Origin: CAZCAQ01 sp964540135
Lineage (GTDB): Bacteria; Patescibacteriota; WWE3; UBA101185; UBA10185
Direction: 5' to 3'
Assembly (NCBI GenBank): GCA_964540135.1
Contig: CAZILK010000001.1
Location: 78,141 to 142,140 of the forward strand
DNA: 64,000 nt
Made by a program: the position numbers and the translations under genes. The notes under the pieces were generated by a model. It made no database searches and had not been told where the DNA came from. It was given only the letters and a program-made list of their open reading frames with translations. Of this stretch, positions 24,053 to 32,210 are shown one piece after another; positions within the stretch are counted from its first letter, which is position 1, and every line of letters begins with the position of its first letter.

Positions 24053-26515
24053 ATGAACTGGCTTAATAAAACAGGCTCTCCTGTGCCTAGAAATCAGAAG
24101 GTTTCCACAAAAAAGGAAGGTGTATTAGAAAAAAACAAAGAAATCACCTTTTCTGAGAACGCTCAAAAAATTTTAGAAAAAAGATATTTACGTCGCGGCA
24201 CTGATGGCAAGCCTGCAGAAACAATTGACGGGATGTTTGAAAGAATTGCTCGTGTTGTTGCGGAGCCCGATATGGCGTATAGAGATGTTAAAACAACAGA
24301 AATTGAATTTTATAATCTCTTAAGTACAAAAAAGTTTTTCCCAAATTCCCCAACTTTTACCGGAGCAGGCACTCCTCTTGGTCAACTAGCTGCATGTTTT
24401 GTTTTACCAATCGCTGATGATATGGGAAAACAAGAAGATGGTATTTTCTCAACACTCAGAGTTGCTGCACTAATTCAGCAAACTGGTGGTGGTAATGGGT
24501 TTTCTTTTTCAAGGCTTAGACAAAGAGGGGCAGTTGTTAATGCAAGTTCTGGATCAGCAACAGGACCACTTGGGTTTTTGAGTGTTTATGACGCAGCTTT
24601 TAATGAAATCGCACAAGGCGGTGTTAGAAGAGGTGCAAACATGGGAGTTTTGAGTGTTAACCATCCTGATATTCGTGAATTCATTACTTGTAAAGGAGAC
24701 GAGGGTAAGATTTCAAACTTTAATATTTCAGTTGCAATTACTGATGATTTTATGACCGCGGTTAAAAATGATGGTATGTACAATCTCATCGCTCCTCACA
24801 CTGGACAGGTAGTTGAGACAGTTAAAGCACGCGAAATATTTGATCTTATTATTAAATACGCTCACAAAAACGGCGAACCAGGAGTGTTATTTATAGACAC
24901 TGCAAATAAACAAAACCCAGTACCACATCTTTACACACTGGAAGCTACAAATCCTTGTGGAGAACAATGGCTTGGGCCTTATGAGAATTGTTGTTTGGGA
25001 TCAATTAACCTTGCCGAGCATGTAACTGAAGATGGCTATATTGATTGGGAGACATTTGAAGAGAGTATTGTGCTAAGCACTAGATTTTTAGATAACGTTG
25101 TAACAGCAAATAAATATGTACCATCTGTTCCTCAACTTAAAGAGGCTGCAGAAAATGCAAGAAGGATAGGTCTTGGGTTCATGGGACTTGCTGACATGAT
25201 GTATCTTATCGGTGTTAGATATGGAAGTCCAGAAGGTCAAGAACTCTCAGCTCAACTCACTGAATTTATGAGGTACCACTCAATGAAAACTTCCATTGAG
25301 CTTGCTAAAGAAAGAGGTCCGTTTAGAAAGATTGAAGGATCTATTTACGATTCTAAAGATTTGAAATGGGCACCTCCAAAACCGCTAAAACCCTACACTA
25401 GAGATTTTGGTAGGCCAGAGGTGAATTGGAATCTTATCACTGAGGGTATCAAAGAACATGGTATTAGAAATGCAGCACAGGCAACAATTGCACCAACAGG
25501 GACAATTTCAACTGTTGCAGGCATAGAAGGTTATGGATGCGAGCCTGTTTTCGCACTTGCTTACTATAGAAATGTTTTTCAAGCAGCAGGTGATGAAGGA
25601 AAGCTTACTTTAACATATGTTAGCCCGACATTTGAACGTGCGCTTGATTCGCTAAACATAGATGCACAACTTAAAAAAGGCATCATCGAAAAGGTTTTAT
25701 ACACAGGTTCTTGCCAAAATATTGAAGAGCTACCACAACACGTGAGAGATGTGTTTGTTGTTTCAGCAGATATAACAGCAGAAGAACATGTTAACATGCA
25801 AGCCTCTATCCAAGCGTTTGTTGATAATTCAATATCTAAAACTTGTAATTTCCCGGTTGGAGCTACAACTGAGGATGTTGCGCATGCCTATATTTCAGCT
25901 TGGGAGCTTGGCTGTAAAGGTTTGACGGTATATGTAACTGGTAGTCGTGATGTTGTTACACTCGAGACTAAAGAAACTAAAGCCGCTAAAGAAGGCAAGC
26001 AGGTTGTGGAAGCAACAGTTCCGGTTGAACGTGGCTATAAGCTTGTTGGTAGTACATACAAGATTATGACTCCTCAAGGTACTGCGTTTGTAACAATAAA
26101 CAAGGGGGAAGAAAGCGAGCCTGTTGAACTTTTTGTAAATGTTGGTAAAGCAGGTAGCGATCTTAGTGCTATGTCAGAGGCACTTGGCAGACTTATTTCT
26201 GGCTGGCTTAGAGCTTCAACTGATTCTATGACAACTGTTAAAGAAATTGTTTCTCAACTAGTTGGGATTGGTGGTTCAAGATCAGTTGGCTTTGGTGCAA
26301 ATAGAATAAGTTCAGTACCAGATGCTATAGCCAGAACCTTGGCTGATGAATACGGTATCTCAATTAGACTTAATGGAGCTGATGTAATAAGTAAAGAAAC
26401 AAAAGAAGTTTCAGTATTTTCGTATGTTAATATGTGTCCAGATTGTGGTAATGCTTCTCTTGTTCAAGAAGAAGGTTGCTCGAAGTGCTACAATTGCGGA
26501 TATAGTGTTTGTTAA
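24053..26515 (+). CDS. nrdJ: adenosylcobalamin-dependent (class II) ribonucleotide reductase
   Basis: 820 residues from ATG 24053; the frame also extends to a TTG at 23990 preceded by GAAGG, so the exact start is uncertain. NrdJ makes deoxyribonucleotides using a B12 radical, with or without oxygen. Visible are the active-site segments [52 protein letters not shown], and a C-terminal zinc ribbon CPDCGN...CSKCYNCG with the redox Cys. Following genes: a terminator, then the cobalamin adenosyltransferase that would supply its cofactor. Confidence 0.94.
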   Translation: MNWLNKTGSPVPRNQKVSTKKEGVLEKNKEITFSENAQKILEKRYLRRGTDGKPAETIDGMFERIARVVAEPDMAYRDVKTTEIEFYNLLSTKKFFPNSPTFTGAGTPLGQLAACFVLPIADDMGKQEDGIFSTLRVAALIQQTGGGNGFSFSRLRQRGAVVNASSGSATGPLGFLSVYDAAFNEIAQGGVRRGANMGVLSVNHPDIREFITCKGDEGKISNFNISVAITDDFMTAVKNDGMYNLIAPHTGQVVETVKAREIFDLIIKYAHKNGEPGVLFIDTANKQNPVPHLYTLEATNPCGEQWLGPYENCCLGSINLAEHVTEDGYIDWETFEESIVLSTRFLDNVVTANKYVPSVPQLKEAAENARRIGLGFMGLADMMYLIGVRYGSPEGQELSAQLTEFMRYHSMKTSIELAKERGPFRKIEGSIYDSKDLKWAPPKPLKPYTRDFGRPEVNWNLITEGIKEHGIRNAAQATIAPTGTISTVAGIEGYGCEPVFALAYYRNVFQAAGDEGKLTLTYVSPTFERALDSLNIDAQLKKGIIEKVLYTGSCQNIEELPQHVRDVFVVSADITAEEHVNMQASIQAFVDNSISKTCNFPVGATTEDVAHAYISAWELGCKGLTVYVTGSRDVVTLETKETKAAKEGKQVVEATVPVERGYKLVGSTYKIMTPQGTAFVTINKGEESEPVELFVNVGKAGSDLSAMSEALGRLISGWLRASTDSMTTVKEIVSQLVGIGGSRSVGFGANRISSVPDAIARTLADEYGISIRLNGADVISKETKEVSVFSYVNMCPDCGNASLVQEEGCSKCYNCGYSVC

Positions 26516-26523
26516 ATCCTTTA

Positions 26524-26553
26524 GGGCTGCCCCCAAAAAGGCAGCCCTTTATT
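26524..26553 (+). terminator. rho-independent terminator after nrdJ
   Basis: GGGCTGCC (26524-26531), an 8-base loop, then GGCAGCCC (26540-26547) and TTTATT. It is a strong stem with a short T run, directly downstream of the nrdJ stop. Confidence 0.85.
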
Positions 26554-26576
26554 AAGGAGAGGGCTTACACAGCTAA

Positions 26577-27119
26577 ATGAAAATATATACAAAGACCGGT
26601 GATAAAGGTTCAACCTCGCTTTTTGGAGGTAAACCAAGCTTAAAGAGCGGCAAGATCATTGATTTAATCGGTACTCTTGATGAATTTAACTCCGTTTTAG
26701 GTGTAGCTGTAGCTTACTCAGGCAATTTTACAAAAAAGATTTTAGTACCTGTTCAAAATGACTTATTTGTTCTCGGAGCTCATTTTGCTGGAAATTCCAA
26801 ACAAAAAGAAAAAGCTGATTTTAAACGTAAAACCGTTGCACTGGAGAAGCAAATAGATAAAGTAACAAACCAGGTTCCGCCTTTAAGATACTTTATATTA
26901 CCAGGAGGCTCAGTTCCGGCATCGCACCTTCATTTTGCAAGAACAGTTTGCAGGAGGCTTGAGAGGCTTCTTGTTGATTTTCTCAATGATACAAATTGGA
27001 TTGAAAAAGAAGCGGATACCTTAACCTATATAAATAGACTGTCTGATTTACTGTATGTTCTGGCTCGTAAAGAGAACTTTGACTTGAAGATTGAGGATGT
27101 TGATTGGAATCCAGAATAA
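26577..27119 (+). CDS. pduO: cob(I)alamin adenosyltransferase, PduO type
   Basis: 180 residues. It transfers the adenosyl group of ATP to cob(I)alamin, producing coenzyme B12. The N-terminal KIYTKTGDKGSTSLFGG is the family ATP loop; LIGTLDEFNSVLGV, FILPGG and FARTVCRRLERL follow, then YINRLSDLLYVLAR at the end. A Shine-Dalgarno-like AAGGAGAGG lies about 15 bases upstream. No B12 synthesis genes are visible, so the cell probably salvages corrinoids and uses this enzyme to charge NrdJ next door. Confidence 0.93.
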   Translation: MKIYTKTGDKGSTSLFGGKPSLKSGKIIDLIGTLDEFNSVLGVAVAYSGNFTKKILVPVQNDLFVLGAHFAGNSKQKEKADFKRKTVALEKQIDKVTNQVPPLRYFILPGGSVPASHLHFARTVCRRLERLLVDFLNDTNWIEKEADTLTYINRLSDLLYVLARKENFDLKIEDVDWNPE

Positions 27120-27161
27120 TTGAGACTATCCTCAGATCCCCAAGACCTATAGTCGTATGAT

Positions 27162-27189
27162 TTGACAAATTCTGAGTTACCCCTATAAT
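27162..27189 (+). promoter_or_regulatory. consensus promoter TTGACA-N16-TATAAT
   Basis: Both hexamers match the sigma-70 consensus exactly: TTGACA 27162-27167 and TATAAT 27184-27189. Seven bases on is the A of an ATG (27196). This is the best promoter match found in the window. Confidence 0.85.
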
Positions 27190-27195
27190 TCAACT

Positions 27196-27297
27196 ATGGG
27201 AATGATTATTGAAGCAGTAGTAGCTCCTGTTGTTGCAGTTATAGACGCTTGCGTGGCAAGTGTTGTAGCTATTGTTAAAGCTTTTGAGATTAAATAG
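27196..27297 (+). CDS. 33-residue hydrophobic peptide, leaderless
   Basis: The frame begins ATG GGA ATG ATT at the predicted transcription start and stops at TAG 27295-27297. The peptide starts MGMIIEAVVAPVVAVIDA and ends CVASVVAIVKAFEIK: one long Val/Ala/Ile-rich helix with one Glu and one Asp in the first half, a single Cys, and a Lys/Glu end. It could be a membrane peptide or an amphipathic secreted one. No family is recognised. It lies alone between pduO and rodA. The exact consensus promoter placed at the ATG is the main evidence that it is real. Confidence 0.6.
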   Translation: MGMIIEAVVAPVVAVIDACVASVVAIVKAFEIK

Positions 27298-27320
27298 GAC
27301 TACTAACCTACAACCTTTGT

Positions 27321-27349
27321 TTGAAACTATTCTTTTACTTCTGTAGAAT
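27321..27349 (+). promoter_or_regulatory. rodA promoter TTGAAA-N17-TAGAAT
   Basis: -35 at 27321-27326 and -10 at 27344-27349. The predicted start is about 2 bases before the GTG at 27358, which supports the GTG start and a leaderless mRNA. Confidence 0.65.
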
Positions 27350-27357
27350 CTGTTTTA

Positions 27358-28422
27358 GTGAAACAACTCTTTTTGAAACTTAATTACTGGCTTATAGTTC
27401 CGGCAATCCTGCTTTTTACCTTAGGCTCACTAACCTTGTATTCAATTTCTCCTCAAAGACTAGAAACTCAGCTAACTGCCTTTATTGTTGGATGTGTCGC
27501 TTTCTTCTTTTTTACAATCATTGACTATAAATTATTTAGCTATTTTGCTAAATATTTGTATATTGGTGGGTTAGTGCTACTTGTTGGTACTGAAATTTAT
27601 GGTCAGTTAGTTTATGGATCTGTTAGGTGGTTAAATATTGCAGGTGTGTCATTTCAGCCATCAGAGATTGCAAAACTTACAATAATAATAAGTGTGGTAG
27701 CACTTATATCAAGATCTAGTACTTTCTTAGCATCTCTTAAAGGATTAGCTATTGTTTGTGTATTAACAGGCATCTATGTTGTTTTTATAGCACTTCAGCC
27801 TGATCTTGGAACTTCGTTAATAGTTCTTTTTGCAGTCACTGGGATACTTTTTGCAGCAAATCTTAATAAACTTTACTTTTTAGTAGGTGGTTCTTTAGTT
27901 GGGGTGTTGTCAAACCCGCTTTGGAATTCTCTTCATGATTATCAACAAAAAAGAATTCTAGTATTTTTAAATCCTCTCCTTGATACCAGAGGTGCTGGGT
28001 ATAATGTTATTCAATCAAAGATTGCTGTTGGTGCCGGGCAGCTTTTCGGGTCAGGTATTGGCCGTGGAGTTCAATCGCACCTACAGTACTTACCAGCCTA
28101 TTGGACAGATTTTATTTTTGCTTCATTTGCGGAAGAGTGGGGTTTTGTTGGTGTTGTTATCTTATTAAGTCTGTTCTTCATTTTCCTAGCTTCGCTACTT
28201 TTTACTGCATACAAAGCTGATAACGGGTTTGGTTACTTGTTAACTATCGGGATTTTTGTAGTTTTTTTTGCACAATTTTTTATAAACATTGGTATGAATC
28301 TTGGAATCATGCCAGTTACAGGTATTCCTCTTCCGTTTGTGTCGTATGGCGGTACTTCTCTTGTTGTTTCTATGGCAATGCTTGGAATAATCCAATCTGT
28401 ATGGGTTCACAGAAAAATCTGA
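27358..28422 (+). CDS. rodA: RodA, SEDS-family glycan polymerase
   Basis: 354 residues with about ten membrane helices. Family segments: RWLNIAGVSFQPSEIAKL, ALQPDLGTSLIVLF, GSGIGRGVQSHLQYLPAYWTD, FASFAEEWGFVGVV and PLPFVSYGGTSL. RodA polymerises glycan strands in cell elongation. Being the second SEDS gene and outside the division cluster, it is assigned as RodA rather than FtsW. The start is GTG, set by its promoter. Confidence 0.9.
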   Translation: MKQLFLKLNYWLIVPAILLFTLGSLTLYSISPQRLETQLTAFIVGCVAFFFFTIIDYKLFSYFAKYLYIGGLVLLVGTEIYGQLVYGSVRWLNIAGVSFQPSEIAKLTIIISVVALISRSSTFLASLKGLAIVCVLTGIYVVFIALQPDLGTSLIVLFAVTGILFAANLNKLYFLVGGSLVGVLSNPLWNSLHDYQQKRILVFLNPLLDTRGAGYNVIQSKIAVGAGQLFGSGIGRGVQSHLQYLPAYWTDFIFASFAEEWGFVGVVILLSLFFIFLASLLFTAYKADNGFGYLLTIGIFVVFFAQFFINIGMNLGIMPVTGIPLPFVSYGGTSLVVSMAMLGIIQSVWVHRKI

Positions 28423-28425
28423 AGG

Positions 28426-28434
28426 TGATAAGAT
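28426..28434 (+). promoter_or_regulatory. extended -10 (TGATAAGAT)
   Basis: TGATAAGAT fits TGnTAnnnT, and its hexamer TAAGAT ends 9 bases before ATG 28444, predicting a leader of about 3 bases. Confidence 0.5.
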
Positions 28435-28443
28435 TAATGTATT

Positions 28444-29784
28444 ATGGAAAATATTTTTATCTCGTTTGATTGTAATACTTTAAAACTAACTCACGTTGAT
28501 AAAAATGTTTCAACAAACGCAAAGGTTGAACTCTCAAAAGATGTTATAGACGGGCCTGCCATTGTAAACGCAGATCTGCTCGCAAATGAAATCACAAAAT
28601 TACTTAGTGGACTTAAGGTTCGTGTAAAAAATCCAGTCCTTCATTTTCTTACAAGCCCTGAGTTCGTATATTCTTTTTTCATGACTTTTGGGAAAGATGT
28701 TGAGGATATAGGTGTATCAGTCCTTGAAGAGGCCCGTAAGAAGCTTATAGACGTGAATCTTGATGATATCTACTTTTCATACATAAAAATTGCCCCCTTT
28801 GTTTATCAGTTTGTTGGCGTTAAAAAAGACTTACTTGAGGCATTTATTCAAGTATCTAACACTGCAAAAATACCGGTTCAGTCAGTTGTTCCTTCTCTCT
28901 TTTTATTCCCAAAGATTCTGCCAGATAACGATCCAAGTATCTTTGTTATGCGCTCAAATACCAAAGAAATAATAGCTTTATCTGAGTTTAATGCAATCTA
29001 CTATGCAGGGCTTTATGAAGATGAGAAAACAACTGATGCTGATCTTGAGAAGCTTGTTAGTGAGCTTTCTGTATATAAAAGAGTGCAGCCAATAAAGAGA
29101 GTTTTCACTCTTGATTACAACAACTTCAACCCAGGAAGTGAGTTTAAAGTATCCCCGTTACCAGTCCCTATTAACGGTTTAACAGACGATGATAATTATA
29201 AACTGCATATTTTATTCAACTATATTATAGGTAAAGACAATTCCTTACTTCTAACAAGCACAAACTTGTTAAACCTCCTACCTTTACCAGCTGTTTCAAA
29301 GACTCCAAGACCTGTTGTGTACGCAGGGGCACTTGCAATCATGCTTGTTCTAGCAGGAGGGCTCTTTTTCTCTCTAAACTCAGGAAAATCAAACAACTCT
29401 CAAATTGCCGAAGGGCCAAAAACAACAGCAGTACTTGGAAACACAACAGAGCCAAAAGAGACAACTCCTTCAAAACCAGTTGAGGAAAAACCAGCTCCAG
29501 TTCTTAATAAAAAAGATTTAAAAGTAAGAGTTGAGAACGGGGCAAGTATTGCAGGTATAGCGTCTAAAACACAAAACAAGCTTGAAGAGTTAGGTTATGT
29601 TGTAACAGGAGTTGGTAATGCTGAAGAAGATCGTGAAAATACTTTAGTTAAATTTAAGACAAGTAAAATCAACTACAAGGAGCTTATAACTACAGATTTA
29701 AAAGCAGATTACGAACTTGTTATTGAAGAAGGACTTCCTGAAACAGAGGAATACGACGTACTTGTTGTTTTAGGTAAGAATTAG
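28444..29784 (+). CDS. membrane protein with C-terminal LytR_C domain; PilM-like N-terminus possible
   Basis: 446 residues. The N-terminal 280 (FISFDCNTLKLTHV, VLHFLTSPEFVYSFFM, LEEARKKLIDVNLDDIYF) is tentatively like the actin-fold PilM/FtsA group, but nucleotide motifs are not clear. One membrane helix lies near 297-317 (VYAGALAIMLVLAGGLFF), then a Thr/Pro/Lys linker and a LytR_C-type domain (about 355-446: VRVENGASIAGIASKTQNKL, LGYVVTGVGNA, EYDVLVVLGKN). It may link the cytoplasm to the wall next to rodA. The function is unknown. Confidence 0.6.
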   Translation: MENIFISFDCNTLKLTHVDKNVSTNAKVELSKDVIDGPAIVNADLLANEITKLLSGLKVRVKNPVLHFLTSPEFVYSFFMTFGKDVEDIGVSVLEEARKKLIDVNLDDIYFSYIKIAPFVYQFVGVKKDLLEAFIQVSNTAKIPVQSVVPSLFLFPKILPDNDPSIFVMRSNTKEIIALSEFNAIYYAGLYEDEKTTDADLEKLVSELSVYKRVQPIKRVFTLDYNNFNPGSEFKVSPLPVPINGLTDDDNYKLHILFNYIIGKDNSLLLTSTNLLNLLPLPAVSKTPRPVVYAGALAIMLVLAGGLFFSLNSGKSNNSQIAEGPKTTAVLGNTTEPKETTPSKPVEEKPAPVLNKKDLKVRVENGASIAGIASKTQNKLEELGYVVTGVGNAEEDRENTLVKFKTSKINYKELITTDLKADYELVIEEGLPETEEYDVLVVLGKN

Positions 29785-29839
29785 TGGATTCATTTTTCAT
29801 CTGTGCAAACTGCAATAAAAAAGTAAGTTTAATTGCCCC
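29784..29839 (+). CDS. RNHCP-domain-like protein, start only (cut by gap)
   Basis: GTG at 29784 overlaps the upstream stop (TAGTG). The 18 visible residues, FFICANCNKKVSLIA with a Met-Asp-Ser start, match the beginning of small RNHCP-domain proteins, which start with a FxCxxCGxxV-type cysteine pair. The rest is lost in the N run. Identification is tentative given the length. Confidence 0.45.
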
Positions 29840-29939
29840 NNNNNNNNNNNNNNNNNNNNNNNNNNNNNNNNNNNNNNNNNNNNNNNNNNNNNNNNNNNNN
29901 NNNNNNNNNNNNNNNNNNNNNNNNNNNNNNNNNNNNNNN
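29840..29939. other. assembly gap (100 N)
   Basis: Exactly 100 unknown bases, a conventional scaffold join. Sequence on the two sides may not be truly adjacent, and the real distance is unknown. Confidence 0.99.
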
Positions 29940-29992
29940 ACCTCGCTCTTATTCCTTGCAAATGCCTGAAGCAAGGGAGCTTTTCTGTCACA

Positions 29993-30105
29993 TATTATAC
30001 TATAGGATATAGATAATGCAAATACCTGCATAACACTGTGCCGTAGTTCTGTAGCCCCTTCCTTAATCTTTCTATTTTCAAAATCTAGCGACCTATAGTA
30101 TAATA
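29993..30105. repeat. 14-bp inverted repeat bearing outward TATAAT
   Basis: TATTATACTATAGG at 29993-30006 is the exact reverse complement of CCTATAGTATAATA at 30092-30105. Each arm has TATAAT reading outward, as in a divergent promoter pair: one toward the gap, one toward the gene at 30134. The 294 bases between the LytR_C gene's neighbour and that gene (gap included) show nothing else. Confidence 0.5.
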
Positions 30106-30133
30106 AGAGTATCTTGTCGGCTTGAGGTGAAAC

Positions 30134-30556
30134 ATGAAGTTGTTGATTGTAGTATTTTCGATTCTAGTCTCGCTGACCTCGCTCAAGAGTTGCTTTGAGC
30201 GAAGCACGCAAGCTGTAGTGCCCGCGGCTACAGCAACGGCAGAGTTGTTGCCAACACCAACGTTGGCTGCTCCTCAGGACGGCACGCTGAAAGTGCTGCC
30301 CGGTGAGTGGTTCGTTTTTCAAGTTGGACCCAGCTGGGCGTACCGAGTCCAGTGGGATGCTACGAACGACCCTCCGGGGTTATATGGAGCCAATACACGC
30401 ACTCTACAGTGCGGTGATAGCTACGAGGTCTTCTCTATAGACCTCAGCGGGACGATTTTTAACTGCGGCGATGGTCTTTTGACCATTGTCGTAGAAGGGG
30501 ATGGCTATAGAGTCATCCCAACCGATACCCTGACAGTCACAGTACGCCCGTACTGA
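30134..30556 (+). CDS. secreted or lipoprotein-like hypothetical protein, GC-rich
   Basis: 140 residues. A signal peptide (MKLLIVVFSILVSLTSL) ends at KSC, which could act as an imperfect lipobox. A Thr/Pro/Ala linker (TATAELLPTPTLAAP) leads to a beta-rich domain with GEWFVFQVGPSW and two Cys that may pair. The gene has strikingly more G and C than its neighbours and a strong Shine-Dalgarno (GAGGTGA, 5 bases from the AUG-adjacent spacer), unlike the leaderless genes around it. It sits next to the gap. Horizontal gain or a wrongly joined contig are both possible. Confidence 0.6.
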   Translation: MKLLIVVFSILVSLTSLKSCFERSTQAVVPAATATAELLPTPTLAAPQDGTLKVLPGEWFVFQVGPSWAYRVQWDATNDPPGLYGANTRTLQCGDSYEVFSIDLSGTIFNCGDGLLTIVVEGDGYRVIPTDTLTVTVRPY

Positions 30557-30601
30557 GATGCCCAGGGGCTCAATTGTTAGCAAGTCGCCAGACTTGTTGA
30601 C

Positions 30602-30655
30602 CTTTGAGCTTAAACCAAGTGTATATAGCCTGTATGTTTGGTTTAGGTTCAAAGA
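30602..30655. terminator. long hairpin between the GC-rich gene and rplU
   Basis: CTTTGAGCTTAAACCAA pairs with TTGGTTTAGGTTCAAAG, around a loop of roughly 19 bases; two mismatched positions. No T run follows, so it may be a weak terminator for the upstream gene or a processing site. A smaller hairpin CAAGTC-GCCA-GACTTG precedes it at 30581-30596. Confidence 0.4.
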
Positions 30656-30684
30656 GGCTATTTGTTGCCAATAAGGTATAAAAC

Positions 30685-30693
30685 TGTTAAAAT
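30685..30693 (+). promoter_or_regulatory. rplU extended -10 (TGTTAAAAT)
   Basis: The hexamer TAAAAT is at 30688-30693; the predicted start near 30700 leaves about 5 bases before ATG 30705, so a TTG two codons upstream is not the start. Confidence 0.5.
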
Positions 30694-30704
30694 CTTTTTT
30701 GTCT

Positions 30705-31151
30705 ATGAAATACGCAATAGTCCAGTTAGCTGGGAAACAACTTAAAGTATCTGAAGGGGATGTTTTATCTGTTAACAAGATGGATTCATATATTCCACAG
30801 GTACTGCTTTACAGTGTTGATGGAGCAGTTCAACTAGGCTCCCCGGCACTTTCTGATATCACTGTTAACTTTTCTGTTATTGGTGAAAAGAAAGTTAAGA
30901 CTATTGTTGGTCGTTTTAAAGCAAAATCTAGGTACCACAAAACAACAGGTCATAAACAACCAATGGCAATTCTTCGTGTTGAATCAATTCTTGGTAAAGG
31001 CGAAGTTGCTCCTAAAAAAGAAATAAAGAGAGAAGAGAAGGTTGAAAAACAAGAAGTAGCCAAAGCATCAAAGACAGTCAAAGTAGCTCCTAAAAAAGCA
31101 GCTACCTCAAAAACAAAAGCAAAACCAGTTTCAAAAAAGGAGAAAGCGTAA
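30705..31151 (+). CDS. rplU: 50S ribosomal protein L21 with Lys/Ala-rich tail
   Basis: 148 residues; the L21 core is the first 105 or so (YAIVQLAGKQLKVSEGD, VGRFKAKSRYHKTTGHKQP). The C-terminal 45 residues are low-complexity and rich in Lys, Ala, Glu and Pro (KKAATSKTKAKPVSKKEKA), an extension absent from model L21. L21 binds 23S rRNA in the 50S subunit. It forms the standard pair with rpmA, 14 bases downstream. Confidence 0.93.
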   Translation: MKYAIVQLAGKQLKVSEGDVLSVNKMDSYIPQVLLYSVDGAVQLGSPALSDITVNFSVIGEKKVKTIVGRFKAKSRYHKTTGHKQPMAILRVESILGKGEVAPKKEIKREEKVEKQEVAKASKTVKVAPKKAATSKTKAKPVSKKEKA

Positions 31152-31165
31152 TACGCTAACAAAAC

Positions 31166-31441
31166 ATGGCACATAAAAAAGCAGGTGGTTCTAAAGCGAG
31201 TCAAGGCGGTAATGTTGCCGGTAAAAGGCTTGGAGTTAAGATTTCAGGCGGTAATGTTGCTAAAACCGGTCAAATTATTGTTAGACAAAGAGGACTTAAA
31301 TTTACAGCTGGAAAAAATGTAGGTTTAGGCAAAGATTTCACAATCTTTGCACTTGCTGATGGAATCGTTGAATTTAAAAATATCTCAAAAACTAAAAAAG
31401 CAATAAATATTGTTAAACAAGCGCCTCTTAACGTAGCTTAA
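31166..31441 (+). CDS. rpmA: 50S ribosomal protein L27
   Basis: 91 residues. The start is [15 protein letters not shown], and [23 protein letters not shown] and ALADGIVEF follow, all typical of L27. Its flexible N-terminus reaches the peptidyl-transferase centre. No N-terminal cleavage extension of the Firmicutes type is present. rplU is upstream in one unit; lepB is convergent, 3 bases away. Confidence 0.96.
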   Translation: MAHKKAGGSKASQGGNVAGKRLGVKISGGNVAKTGQIIVRQRGLKFTAGKNVGLGKDFTIFALADGIVEFKNISKTKKAINIVKQAPLNVA

Positions 31442-31444
31442 GTA

Positions 31445-32044
31445 TTACTTACCTTCAAAAGCTTCAACAAACCTAACAGCTCTTTGTTTTAAATCATCCA
31501 TCTCAAAAGATGTATTAATGAATCTTGCTTTGGAGAATGGATTGAACACAAGGACTGCTTTACCAACAATATCCTCCCTTGCAATCGGTCCCCATTTTCT
31601 TGAATCAGTACTATTACCCCTATTATCGCCCATTAAGTAGTATGAGTCGTTTGGGATTTTTATAACTTCTTCATCGCCAGAAAAGGGGAGTGTGCCTGTA
31701 GTTAAAAATGATTCGTCGATTAAATTGCCTTCAGTGTAAATACCCTCGCGTTTAAGAGTTAAACTCTCTCCCGGAAGGCCGATTATTCTTTTAATAACAA
31801 ATATTTGTTTGTTTTCCGGTTGTTTAAAAACAACAATATCTCCGCGTTTAAATCTGGAAAGCTTTGAACTTACTTTCTCAGCAATAATCATTTCCCCATT
31901 GTGAAGATTTGGTTCCATCGATGAACCTGTAATCTCAAGAGGCTGTCCAACGAATAGATAGACAATTGCAAATACAGCAACTCCAATAAATAGAACCTCA
32001 AATACATCAATTATTGAGCTAGATAGGTTTGAAAAGGTCTTCAT
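31445..32044 (-). CDS. lepB: signal peptidase I
   Basis: 199 residues. One N-terminal membrane helix (VLFIGVAVFAIVYLFVG) is followed by the catalytic Ser in GSSMEPNL, the Lys in FVIKRIIGLPGE and the family box GDNRGNSTDSRKWG. It removes signal peptides from secreted proteins. The upstream region on this strand has TGGTATTAT, an extended -10, about 27 bases from the ATG. Confidence 0.95.
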   Translation of the reverse strand: MKTFSNLSSSIIDVFEVLFIGVAVFAIVYLFVGQPLEITGSSMEPNLHNGEMIIAEKVSSKLSRFKRGDIVVFKQPENKQIFVIKRIIGLPGESLTLKREGIYTEGNLIDESFLTTGTLPFSGDEEVIKIPNDSYYLMGDNRGNSTDSRKWGPIAREDIVGKAVLVFNPFSKARFINTSFEMDDLKQRAVRFVEAFEGK

Positions 32045-32110
32045 TTTGATTAATTAACGTTTTTCCTATATAAATAATACCAGAAATCCCTTTTCTTTGC
32101 AGGGGAGTAG

Positions 32111-32187
32111 GGCCGCTTAGCTCAGTTGGTTAGAGCGCTGCATTCACATTGCAGAGGTCGTAGGTTCGAGTCCTATAGCGGCTACCA
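32111..32187 (+). tRNA. tRNA-Val (anticodon CAC)
   Basis: Cloverleaf with acceptor GGCCGCT/AGCGGCT (G1-U72 wobble), D arm GCTCAGTTGGTTAGAGC, anticodon stem CTGCA/TGCAG with loop TTCACAT, T arm GTAGG-TTCGAGT-CCTAT, and CCA encoded. The anticodon CAC reads GUG. Confidence 0.95.
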
Positions 32188-32195
32188 TAACCTTA

Positions 32196-32204
32196 TGCTA
32201 TATT
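32196..32204 (+). promoter_or_regulatory. extended -10 (TGCTATATT), leaderless
   Basis: The hexamer TATATT ends 6 bases before ATG 32211. It lies right after the tRNA-Val 3' end. Confidence 0.45.
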
Positions 32205-32210
32205 TTGCAT

